A stretch of DNA of 64,000 nt from Ypsolopha sequella. Taxonomy: Eukaryota; Arthropoda; Insecta; Lepidoptera; Ypsolophidae. Where the stretch lies: positions 453,001 to 517,000 of the forward strand of contig CAKOHE010000039.1 of NCBI GenBank assembly GCA_934047225.1, in the 5' to 3' direction. A program made the position numbers and the translations under genes. This document shows, in pieces, positions 44,820 to 54,500 of the stretch (positions are counted from its first letter, which is position 1; each line of letters begins with the position of its first letter). The notes under the pieces were generated by a model that made no database searches, was not told the origin of the DNA, and was given only the letters and a program-made list of their open reading frames with translations.

Positions 44820-45344
44820 ATTTATTTATTTATTTATTTATTTATTTAGTTTTATTAGGGACATCAACAGCAATACATAAAACTTAATACAACATTAACA
44901 AAAAATACAAGAAATAAAGCCAATAACAGATATCCACAATAGTACATTAACGAAAGTACATAGAACTATTTAACTAGACACTAAATATATAATTGAAAAA
45001 GACAGACAAATTAGCTAATAATTAGCACTGTTATTATTTTTACATGAATACTTAAAAGTGTGCGTGTGTGAGAGGTGTGTAATGAAATGAATGTAAGTGA
45101 AAGTACTTATGAATGTAATTGAGTAAAGTGTACTAGAGCTACTAAGAAACAGGAAAATTCAATTTATATAAAACTCGTTTTTTGAATCTGAATCTATTGC
45201 AATCAAATGGATCAATAGAGTGAAATTTTGAATTGTACTCTTTTACCAAACGTATAAGTGGGGAGTTCTGAGCATAGTTTGTACGAACAGCAGGCACATG
45301 AAACAAACATCGTGACGTATACTCGTAGTTATCTCTCCTTTCCT
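44820..45344 (-). mobile_element. LINE C 3' fragment inserted in LINE B ORF1
   Basis: The minus-strand frame reads YTSRCLFHVPAVRTNYAQNS, then SIDPFDCNRFRFKKRVLYKL, to a stop near 45142, the C-terminus of a jockey/CR1-like ORF2. A 300-base untranslated region follows, ending in a TAAA run at 44820-44849. It is strongly 5' truncated. Target duplication was not clear. Confidence 0.75.
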
Positions 45345-45733
45345 TTTCCAGGTTATCAATTTGCACTTTCAAATCATCATACTGTTTCGACAAGTTGTTG
45401 ATGGACGTTAATATTTCTTGATTGTTTTGTTTGATTTCCACCAAATTTTCATTAAAGTTGTGAATAATTCTGTCAAGTACAGCATCTTGTTTTTCTAACA
45501 AACATTTCTTCCATTCGCGATGTAAATAACGTGATGGTTTGTTCGCAGTCACATTCCTTCTCTCTGCTTCGCATGACTTTTCGCAGTGTAACAAAACTAT
45601 CTAACTGCGGGGTAGCGGAGTCTTTATTGCCTTGTTGCAAGTGTGCAGGATTTGTTGTTGACTGTTTCGGTGAGACATCTTCACTCGCGGGGTTTGTGCC
45701 TTGTTTAGTTGGTGTTCTGGGAGTATTTACCAT
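45345..45733 (-). pseudogene. LINE B ORF1, N-terminal part
   Basis: ATG at 45731-45733 opens a Thr/Pro/Gln-rich start (MVNTPRTPTKQGTNPASEDV). A frameshift near 45520 leads into a coiled coil (NNQEILTSINNLSKQYDDLK). LINE C then interrupts it. Together with 44289-44819 it makes an ordinary LINE ORF1 of N-terminal linker, coiled coil and folded domain. Confidence 0.7.
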
Positions 45734-46371
45734 TTTGTGTGATTTTTCGGCAAAATAACACCAATAAAACCAATAAAAGTAAAACTTCAAATGCTAGTGG
45801 GATTCGAACTTGTGTCGCCGGATTCTGAGGCAAGATGTTTTTGCACACTCTACTGAGAGTAGTATTACTCACTGCGAAAATGACAATCAGTAGGTGCCTA
45901 CTCACGAGACTGACCGTAGCTGATGACGCATGACCGTTGTCGCTCACCGAGCGTTTTGTAGTAAAATGCGAGTCACTTACAGATATTGTTTTCGATTTAA
46001 TTGATAATCCACTCACTAAGCACTGTAGGAACTTTATAAATCACTCAAATGCTGTGTAACTATGTAGGTATGTACACCTTTTAAATAGGTTTTATATGGC
46101 TAAGACTGTTTTGAATAGCTGTTTAAAATTAAATTATTTGTTGCGCGTTATTCCAACATACATTTATTTGATATTTAGTGTTAATTTTGGTATTTTATCA
46201 CTTGTTTTCTTCGAAAATATGCAGCAGAATGGTAAATATACACTAAGTCACTTGTTTTATTGCATTTACTGTGATTATACTAATAGTTTACATTTATTAT
46301 CACGGAGCGGTACGAAAACACGTCCGATGCGTAACTTGGCCGGTGCGGGGGGGGATGGTAAAAATGCAATG
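45734..46371 (-). other. Probable LINE B 5' untranslated region
   Basis: The GC-rich stretch around 46300-46360 (GCACCGGCCAAGTTACG on the minus strand) could be the LINE 5' end with its internal promoter. Around 45790-45870, reversed, a tRNA-like GTTCGAATCCC B box is present. The exact 5' end is not determined. Confidence 0.4.
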
Positions 46372-46775
46372 GTATAATAGTAGTTTATGCTACAAGGGCG
46401 CAAAGGAATAAATCACGAGGACGATTTTAAACACGAGCGTAGCGAGTGTTTTAAACGTAACCGAGTAATTTATTGCTCTTATGCCCGTGTATCATACTAC
46501 GTTTTTCAATGCATAGTGTGAGTAAATAAAACAAATATAATCTTGTGAACTTTAAATTATAATTGGCTCGAAAGGACTGTATCCAGAGCCGTTAAACAGT
46601 GGGAAAAAAAGTATAACATTTATGGTTCACAGGAAAGGCTGCAGGTTAGCCAACCATTGCGAATAAATTAAAAAATAATAATAATAATAAAGCCCTAGGG
46701 CAAAATAATCGACTTTCTGTTCGGTTTTGATGCATAAAAAGTGGGCTTTTACGAGCACATGCATTGAAAATTATA
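46372..46775 (-). repeat. Palindrome-bearing dispersed repeat, copy 2
   Basis: It matches 16250-16632 in reverse and 47188-47583 directly (TAGTAGTTTATGCTAC, ACACGAGCGTAGCGAGTGTT, GACTGTATCCAGAGCCG, AGGAAAGGCTGCAGGTTAGC, AAGCCCTAGGGCAAAATAAT). No coding frame is seen. Confidence 0.85.
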
Positions 46776-47187
46776 ATAATATATGATATAAGTAAACATT
46801 TCAGTCGATTGTACGCATATAATAACAAAAACGATATAGTTAATAAAATCCAATCTCCCCAAATACATGATTCATGAAACGAAACGTTTAGCCACAGAGA
46901 TTGACCCCTCAATCGACAACATCCAATAATCGATGAATGGGTGCCGGTCATTAGATTTTCTTTAGTTTCTATAGATTTCGTCCGTTACAATCTTCCGTAG
47001 ATTTTGGGGAAGTCCCATTTAAATTTCGGCTGCTGTTCTTGCGTATCCGCAAGAATGTATCATCGAGTTCCTGCATACACTCGCAATAGAAATGACGAAG
47101 AGGTGTGAAGACTAATCTATGATTATTGACTTTGTATTGCCTGCCAGTGTCAGTGTATGTCAGATGATGAAAAGCTAGGTTGTCATT
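46776..47187. other. Non-coding DNA between two repeat copies
   Basis: AT-rich sequence with no gene or repeat recognised. Confidence 0.4.
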
Positions 47188-47583
47188 AATAGTAGTTTAT
47201 GCTACTAGGGCGAAAAGCAATAAATTACGAGGACGATTTAAAACACGAGCGTAGCGAGTGTTTTACACGTAACCGAGTAATTTATTGCTTTTAGGCCCGT
47301 GTATCATACTACGTTTTTCAATGCATAGTGTGAAGAAATGAAAATAAATATAATCTTGTGAACTTTAAATTATAATTGGCTCAAAAGGACTGTATCCAGA
47401 GCCGTAAACAGTGGAAAAAAAAGTATAACATCTATGGTACACAGGAAAGGCTGCAGGTTAGCCAACCATTGTAAATAAATAAAAAAAAAAATAATAATAA
47501 AGCCCTAGGGCAAAATAATCGACTTTTTGTTCGGTTTTAATGCATAAAAAGTGGGCCTTTACGAGCACATGCATTGAAAAATA
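47188..47583 (-). repeat. Palindrome-bearing dispersed repeat, copy 3
   Basis: It is nearly the same as 46372-46775 in the same orientation, about 820 bases further on. The central palindrome (ACACGAGCGTAGCGAGTGTT between GTAATTTATT-type arms) is preserved in all three copies. Confidence 0.85.
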
Positions 47584-47727
47584 ATATAAGAGTCTGATAC
47601 GATTCCAAGGCTGTTGGTTCTTTTCTAAAATACCTCCTCTTCTATCTTTAACAAGAGTTAATAAATCAAAATAAAAAATATAATAAATCAAAAAGAGGCT
47701 ATATAAATAACCATACAAAGCGTCTAC

Positions 47728-47853
47728 CTCTGTTCCTAGTCTGCCTGGGCGCGATCTCAACGAAGGCGGGCTGCTTGCGCGTGCGCTTCGACCTTCGGAT
47801 TGGTCCGCCGACTGTCATCTCGCTACCAGACTCCGACGACTCGCTTTCTGATG
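47728..47853 (-). CDS. Candidate exon, Ser/Glu- and Arg/Lys-rich
   Basis: A minus-strand acceptor ATGTTTGCAG lies just above 47853, with donor GTAGAC below 47728. After two bases the frame is open: SESESSESGSEMTVGGPIRR, then SKRTRKQPAFVEIAPRQT. The sequence is GC-rich among AT-rich repeats. The acidic-then-basic composition suggests a nuclear protein, but no family is recognised. It ends with one extra base and does not join 25855-25901 in frame. Confidence 0.5.
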
Positions 47854-47941
47854 CTGCAAACATTTACTTATTACAATGATTTCTTTATGCGGGATATTTA
47901 TTGAATCACGATTACGTTTTCTAATAATTATCTGGCAGTTT

Positions 47942-48316
47942 GGCCGTTTTAGCAGGTGGTAGAACTGATGCCGGGCTCGACTGTGGAGGTACCACCATCT
48001 TAATTGGAGACCCCCTCGAAGTAATTCGGGGGAGAGTAAGAGGACAGCTCACAGGCAAAAAACCAGGAGGCCCACCATGCCGGGGACCGATGGATGGCGG
48101 TATATCCATCCCTAATAGCCGGTCCTTATATGGAACAGACTGGTGACAGGCAGTGGCGTCACTGGTACGAGGGTTCCGGCACCGCGCTTACCAACCCGCC
48201 TGCCCAACGTGTGTGAGTATGGGCAATTCTTCCAGGATGACGGCCGGAAGTGGCAAAGTTCTGGAAAGGCTTATGTCCAGCAGTGGACGAACTTGGCTGA
48301 TGGATGGATGGATAGT
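47942..48316 (+). repeat. Non-LTR 3' fragment, family N1
   Basis: From GCAGGTGGTAGAACTGATGC to a GATGGATGGATG tail, it matches 48866-49225 in reverse and 22390-22690 directly. The tail of short tandem units and fixed 3' end indicate a 5' truncated retrotransposed sequence. Its short open frame (PLEVIRGRVRGQLTGKKPGG) may be a remnant of a LINE protein. Confidence 0.65.
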
Positions 48317-48385
48317 GTTATGAATTTGTAATTTGGCTATAAAGGCTTTTATTTTATTTATTTTATTATTATCTGTACTCCACAG

Positions 48386-48489
48386 AGGCGGCGGCACAAG
48401 TGCACAAGAAACCGGGCACGGAGGGGGAGCAGCCACTCGGTCTAGAAGCGCCCGCCGAAGACCCCCTTGCGAAAGAGAAGATGGATGAG
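48386..48489 (+). CDS. Candidate exon, plus strand
   Basis: Acceptor GTACTCCACAG ends at 48385 and donor GTATAC begins at 48490. After two bases the frame gives AAAQVHKKPGTEGEQPLGLE and then APAEDPLAKEKMDE, ending in phase 0. It is GC-rich with plausible codons. The gene is unknown. It could belong with the plus-strand exons at 1571 and 12040, but nothing shows this directly. Confidence 0.5.
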
Positions 48490-48499
48490 GTATACCTTC

Positions 48500-48655
48500 A
48501 TTTATGAGCGGGTGTTGGTTCGATCCCCGGTCGGGCACGCAATGAGTTTTTCGGAATTTATGTACATAGTATTTGTTCTTACTTACCACTTGCTGAACAG
48601 TGAAGGAAAACATCGTAAGGAAACCTGCATGTCCTAAAAAGCGTGTATTAGCCTC
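48500..48655 (+). repeat. SINE copy (B box and body)
   Basis: GGTTCGATCCCCGGTCGGGC carries the B box. CACTTGCTGAACAGTGAAGG and AAACCTGCATGTCC belong to the body shared with 4484-4760. It begins 10 bases after the exon at 48386-48489 and lacks the A-box half. Confidence 0.7.
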
Positions 48656-49409
48656 TTAAGGTTAAACGTCAGTCGCTCAGTACAAAGAGCACAACTTAAA
48701 ATTGTTTTTCTTATTAAGAAGTTAAAATTGAAAAAGATATTGGTCTTTGGCAATTCACGCAAATAGTTTAGTATAAGTTAGATTTATAAATCAACAGTTT
48801 GAAATTAAATGCACAATTAGTCACGATTTTGTGGAAACAAGTTTAAAATGCAGTTTGTTTCGACAGTCCATCCATCAGCCTAGTTCGTCCACTGCTGGAC
48901 ATAAGCCTTTCCAGGACTTTGCCACTCCCGGCGTTCATCCTGAAAGAATTGCCCATAGTCACACACGCTGGGCAGGCGGGTTGGTGAGTGCGTTGCCGGA
49001 ACCCTCGCATCAGTTACGCCGCTGCCCGTCACCAATCTGTTCCATATAAGGCCTGGCTATTAGGGATGGATATACCGCCATCCATCGGTCCCAGGTATGG
49101 TGGGTCTCCTGGTTTTTTGCCTGTGAGCTGTCTTCTTACTTTCCCCCGAATTGCTTCCAGGGGGTCTCCAAGTAAGATAGTGATACCTCCACAGTCGAGC
49201 CCGGCATCAGCTCTACCACGTGTGTTGTTTCGACAAAACAATAGCTGATTCTGCTTTAAATTTCAAGCTGTTGAATTATAAACCTAACTTATACTGAACT
49301 ATTGGCGTGAATTGCCATAGACCAATATCTTTTCCACATTAAACTTTTTAACAATAAAAACAAAGTTAAGTTGTGCACTTTGTACCGAGCGACTGACGTT
49401 AAACTTTAA
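48656..49409. mobile_element. TTAA-flanked MITE, family 2, split by an insertion
   Basis: The edges TTAAGGTTAAACGTCAGTCG and CGACTGACGTTAAACTTTAA are inverted repeats with TTAA at both ends. Long internal arms (AAGTTAAAATTGAAAAAGAT, GGCAATTCACGCAAATAG and partners near 49300) pair. A 360-bp N1 fragment at 48866-49225 splits the centre. Confidence 0.8.
48866..49225 (-). mobile_element. Retrotransposed N1 fragment with 10-bp target duplication
   Basis: TGTTTCGACA at 48856-48865 and again at 49226-49235 flanks the insert exactly. The insert runs on the minus strand from the CTGATGCCGGGCTCGACTG side to an ATGG tail next to 48866. A variable-length duplication plus tail is the signature of LINE-machinery insertion. 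Confidence 0.85.
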
Positions 49410-49674
49410 GTTCAACTAGTTCTAAATACCCTACGAATAACGTCGTAGTAAATACCATACTTATGTACATATGCCATAATTATATAGCCAGCTATCAAAG
49501 AGTGGTGACTTTTTTGTATTTTTTAAATTTTCACAGTTAGAAAACCGAATTGCACGAATGTGTAACTGAACCGTGGGCCGCGGAAAGTGAATTCAGTTAT
49601 TATTTTATAGAAGATTCGTACTAACTCCTCAAGTGGGTGGGCAGCGGCTTCATGATTGGAGTATCCTTCTCAGC

Positions 49675-49829
49675 CTACAGAGCCCTGGCGTTCTTCATCA
49701 CTTCAGTATCTATTAGCGCCAGGGACTTGGGCACTTCTATGGGGGCATCCGCTTCTGGCTTCTTCTCTTGTGAGGGGAAGCAGGGACGCAGCTTCTTGGA
49801 ACGAGGCTTGAACTTGCGGGTTTTGAAGG
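49675..49829 (-). CDS. Candidate terminal exon, basic protein
   Basis: A minus-strand acceptor TTGTACCAACAG lies just above 49829. After two bases the frame reads FKTRKFKPRSKKLRPCFPSQ, then EKKPEADAPIEVPKSLALID, then TEVMKNARAL and TAG at 49675-49677. A second open stretch in the same frame after the TAG (AEKDTPIMKPLPTHLRS) raises the possibility that the stop is a mutation, or that splicing uses the GTAGGC overlapping it. The family is not recognised. Confidence 0.5.
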
Positions 49830-49914
49830 CTGTTGGTACAATTCATTAGGAACGAATTACACGAGAATCCCGGAAAAAACACGGATACAGTAAGCTGCCG
49901 AGTCGTCTCTGTAA

Positions 49915-50125
49915 AAAAACCGGTCAAGTGCGAGCCAGCTATGTTGCAGCTATTGGCACAGATGGTAACATGGCGCTTGTATACATATTGTCAACAATGG
50001 GGAGGGAAAGGCAAAGCTTTTCTCAGAGGGCAGCACAATCGTTGGTTCCTTTTATTGTCATTGCCAAGGAGCTCGTACTTACTATTGAGCGTGTTTTGAG
50101 GTTCTGTTTTTTTTTTCAAGTTTTT
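49915..50125 (+). repeat. Dispersed-repeat head and unassigned DNA
   Basis: ACCGGTCAAGTGCGAG resembles the head motif of the 12788/20187 family. The rest up to the LINE D coding start is not assigned. Confidence 0.4.
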
Positions 50126-50149
50126 ATGTGAAATATATATGGATTTGAC

Positions 50150-50617
50150 ATTTCATCAAGGACTAATCTATTTTAGTTACTTTCACAGCATTTTGTCATA
50201 CAGCATGCTGTTATGGGGTAGAGCCGCGGCTACAGACGCAGTCTTTGTTTTGCAGAAGAGAGCAATTCGGGCTATTTATAATATGAAGCACCGGGATTCA
50301 TTAAGAGAAAAGTTCAAAGAAATTAATATATTAACTGTTCCTTGTGAATATAATATTTACCAAGTCCTTAGATATGTCAGAAAAAATGTTGAGTCTCTCC
50401 CGAGGCTTGGTGAGCAACATTGTAAGGAAACCAGAAATAAGTATAAACTGGCTTTTCCAAAAATCAGACTCGCCAAAGTGAGTACCTCTTTCGTAGGACA
50501 TGGTATAAGATTTTACAATAAACTTCCAAAAGAGGTCCTTAATTTGTCAGAGAATAAGTTTAAACAGTATATTAAGCAGGGCCTACTGAAAAAGGCATAT
50601 TATAAAATAAATGAATA
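50150..50617 (+). pseudogene. LINE D ORF2 C-terminal part, interrupted by E2
   Basis: The frame reads FSYFHSILSYSMLLWGRAAA, VFVLQKRAIRAIYNMKHRDS and VGHGIRFYNKLPKEVLNLSE, the C-terminal region of jockey/CR1-like reverse transcriptases. The polymerase domain is missing, so the copy is 5' truncated. E2 enters after 50617. The frame resumes at 56866 and ends at TAA 56926-56928. Confidence 0.8.
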
Positions 50618-51084
50618 TGTTCGCGCCACTTCTTGTGGCTCTCATACTGCGAGGTAGTTGTGAATTAATATTTGCAACTGTCATTTTCGCTGCATCTCCA
50701 CCCGCTTAGTTTTGGACGCAAATCAATCAGTCGTCAATCAGAAGCCTTTCACGCCGGAGGTATACGCTGATTGTCATTCGACTAGGTCCTACCTCGACTC
50801 TACCGCCCGCCATTTTGAGATCGCACCCGCTGTGCGCCTCATTTTCATCTATTACTATTACGAAGAAGATTAGCCGAGAAGAGCGCAACCAGGCACGAAG
50901 AGGAAGAAAAAAAAAACATCTTGGAGAACACCAGAGACTTGGTGGCTCAGGCGAAGCGTGGTTTGTGGTGCATGCAGCTCCTTCCCAAGGTCAGATCTTT
51001 CATCTTCGTAATTATTTCTCTTCACTTCCCGCTATTTTTAAAACCTATGGTGATACAAAGCACTGCCGTCATATCGCGTGCTCA
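50618..51084 (+). repeat. E2 5' LTR
   Basis: It begins TGTTCGCGCC and ends GCGTGCTCA. It differs from 56399-56865 by one C/T (CTACCTCGAC here near 50797, CTACCTTGAC there). Confidence 0.95.
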
Positions 51085-51089
51085 TTTTT

Positions 51090-51105
51090 TGGCCATTCGA
51101 GCCGG
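51090..51105 (+). promoter_or_regulatory. E2 primer-binding site
   Basis: TGGCCATTCGAGCCGG lies five bases after the LTR. The TTCGAGCCGGA part is the complement of the 3' arm of metazoan tRNA-Tyr as I recall it, with two mismatches nearer the CCA end. The assignment to tRNA-Tyr is tentative. Confidence 0.6.
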
Positions 51106-51570
51106 ATCTAGAACCATTTTAGGCCCTTTGATCTGCGATCTATAACCATTTTTTGGTATTTCCAACCGCTATCTTCATGTTCTTTGTCTAAAGAACACGT
51201 GAATTCCGCTCTAATTTTCATTCTGCCCGCAGTATTACCCCGCATTCTCGCTCTTATTTGCATTATCTATGCATTAAAACCCCGCGTTCGTCAAAATATT
51301 AGTGATTCCATTTCCTATATACTGGAAATTGTAAATTATCTACAGGGAAATACGCCATTCTGTTAATTTATCCGCTGCGATTATACCATTTGATCATTTC
51401 ACAGAAAATATTATCTGCCTACCTGCTAATTCTTAATATTATCGAGAGGTACTCGTACACAGGTTCGTCCGCCGCCCGCGTTATCTCTAACTCATTAGCA
51501 CTATTCTATGTTGTAGTCAGTATAAAACTTTCGATAGTTCTGATACTTGCCTAACTTTGTACTATATAAC

Positions 51571-54500
51571 ATGCCAAATTCCGCAGAAGCTGCAAAATTA
51601 AAGATGTCGTATAGTTTAAAGAAGCTTAAAAATAAAAGGCAAGAATTGTTTAATCGCCTTCAGAGAGTTTATGACTTTTCTAAAACCGCTTTAGAGGATG
51701 TTTCTTCGGCAGAATTGTTTATGGCCAATGTCGAAACATTGGATACTGTACGCTCAGAAATTCATGTAATCATAGATGAAATTAATGACACAGAGGTATT
51801 GATAAATCCTAATTTTGAACCAAATTATCAAAGTTGGTCAGCTTTTGAGGATCTTTACTCCCATTGCAAATACATCAACCGGAAGTTATCACATTCTTCG
51901 AAATCGGCTGACTCTAAAGTTAAAGCTCCACGTGACATGGAATGTCCCAAAAAACCTACTATCAAGCTTCCAAAACTGGAACTCGTTGGTTTTTCTGGTG
52001 AAGCTACTATGTGGCCAACATTCTATGAAACATTTAAAACCACGATTCACGATAATCCGGACTTGACCGACAACGAACGAGTACAATACCTGATGGGTAA
52101 ACTTTCTGGCCGGGCACTTTCGATTTGTTCTGGAATCACACCGAACGCAACTAACTACGACATAATCTGGAAAACACTCGTTTCTACTTTTCAAGACTCG
52201 CGTAGTTTAGCCACTACTTATTTGGATCAAATGTTTGAATTTCGCCCTTTAACTACCGCTAGTTCAAAAAACTTGGACTTGTTTTTAGACAAGTTCTGTT
52301 CCGCTGTTTCGTGTTTAAAATCGCTGAATATTAAAGATCTTTCGGATTTTATCCTTATGTATTTGGCCCTTAAAAAACTTGATGTTGAAACCGCTCGTTC
52401 ATTTGAAATGTTTAAACGTGGTTCCGATTTACCCCATTATGATGAATTAATATCATTTTTACGGGAACAAACTAAGATACTGAACCGCACTGCACCCGCA
52501 ATTACCGCTCCCGCTCCGAACCGCTCCGCTAATAATAATAACAACAAAACCGGGTACAGTACCAAGTCAACCCATGCTTTTGTCTCCGCTTCGACCAATA
52601 ATAATTGTTGTCCGCTATGTAAACAATTAAAACACTATAATTTATATAAGTGTCCCGAATTTGTGAAACTAGATATCGAGAAAAGATTTCAGTTCATCAA
52701 ATCTAATAACGGTTGCACCAATTGTTTAAGTATTACGCATAACAATTCCGCTTGTAAATCGTCTTATAATTGCCGCCATTGTAATTGTAAACACCATTCG
52801 ATGTTGTGCCGCAAACAAAATGTGATGAATACTCACACCGCGCTTGGTCAAAATATTACCGTGTCTCCACGCACACATACGCAATCTTCGAGGTTGGTGG
52901 ATCCTGCCGTATCGGCGACTAACACAGAACATATTATGACTAATGATTCTCAATCCGTACCAACTGCGAGTAATAATATTTCAATAGATTTTATTTTACA
53001 AAAATTTTGGCAATTAGAAGAGGTGCATTGTGAACCTGCTTCTAGTCCCGCAAATGATGAATGTGAAAAATTATTTATCAACAATGTGTCACGTGACCCC
53101 GCTGGTCGCTATTCGGTTTCTTTACCGTTCGCACGGAATCCTAACATACTAGGAAACTCGTACCATCACGCAAAAAAGTGTTTTATGTCTCTTGAGCGTA
53201 GGTTTGTTTCTAACGCAGATTTACGTTCCGAGTATAACAATATAATAAATGAATACCTAACTAAAGGTTACATATCCCCGCTTCATAATGATGACCAATT
53301 ATCTCTTGGTTATTATATTCCGCATCATCCCGTAGTGCGTGTTGATAAATCAACGACAAAGGTGCGTATTTGTATGAATGCCAGTACTAAGACTGACTCC
53401 GCTGATGGTACTCGTGTCTCTTTAAATGACACGCTGCACACAGGTGCTAATTTGCAAAACGATTTGTTTTTAATTTTACTTGACTTCCGCTTGTATGAAA
53501 TCGCTTTTACCTCGGATATCAAACAAATGTTCTTACAAGTTTTGGTTAACGCCGATGATCGCAAATTTCAAAAGTTTTTATACCGCTTTGACACGTGTTC
53601 ACCGCTTATCGCTTATCAGTTCAATCGCGTCTGCTTTGGACTACGTAGTAGCCCTTTCCTTGCGATGAGAGTAGTCAGGAAACTCTGTGAGGATGGGAGT
53701 TCAGCGTACCCGCTCGCCGCTACTGTAGCCGCACGAAACTGTTACATGGACGACATCTGCTATAGCACGCCCACCGTGCAGGGCTTCTTACAGCTCAGAG
53801 ATGAGCTGGTAGGATTGCTTAAGGCCGGTGGCTTTGAGCTCGTCAAGTGGTCTAGTAACTGTCAACAGTTACTTGATACACTGCCTGATACTCACCGCTT
53901 AAATTCTAGTAAGAATTTTGAAGAACAAACTCAAACTCTTAAAGTTCTTGGCTTACAGTGGTCGCCTGATTCTGACGAGTTCTCTTTTACTGTATCGCTA
54001 GATAGTCGCCCATGTACTAAACGCAATGTTTTGTCCGTGATAGCACGTCAGTACGACGTCCTCGGCTTTACCGCTCCTGTGATCTTGTACGCAAAATTAC
54101 TCTTGCAGAAAATCTGTATTTTAAAATTAGACTGGGATGAAACACTACCCTCTGATATTGCGCAGATTTGGCAAAACTATTTGAAGGAGCTACCTGTTTT
54201 GCGGGATTTACATATTAAACGCCACTTAGACGTGTTCCAAAATTCGAAAATTTCGATAATATCATTTGCAGACGCAAGTGAACGTGGATACGGATGTGTC
54301 GTATATATTAGGGTACAAGATGACTCAGACACTTGCACTAGCATTCGGCTGGTATGCGCAAAGTCAAAAGTCTGTCCGCTCAAGACCGTCAGTGTCGCCC
54401 GCCTTGAGCTTTGTGCCTCGTTACTCATGTCGAAATTAACTCGTCGTGTAGTTGACACTTATAAAATACGTCACAATATTGAACGTATTTACTGTTTTAC

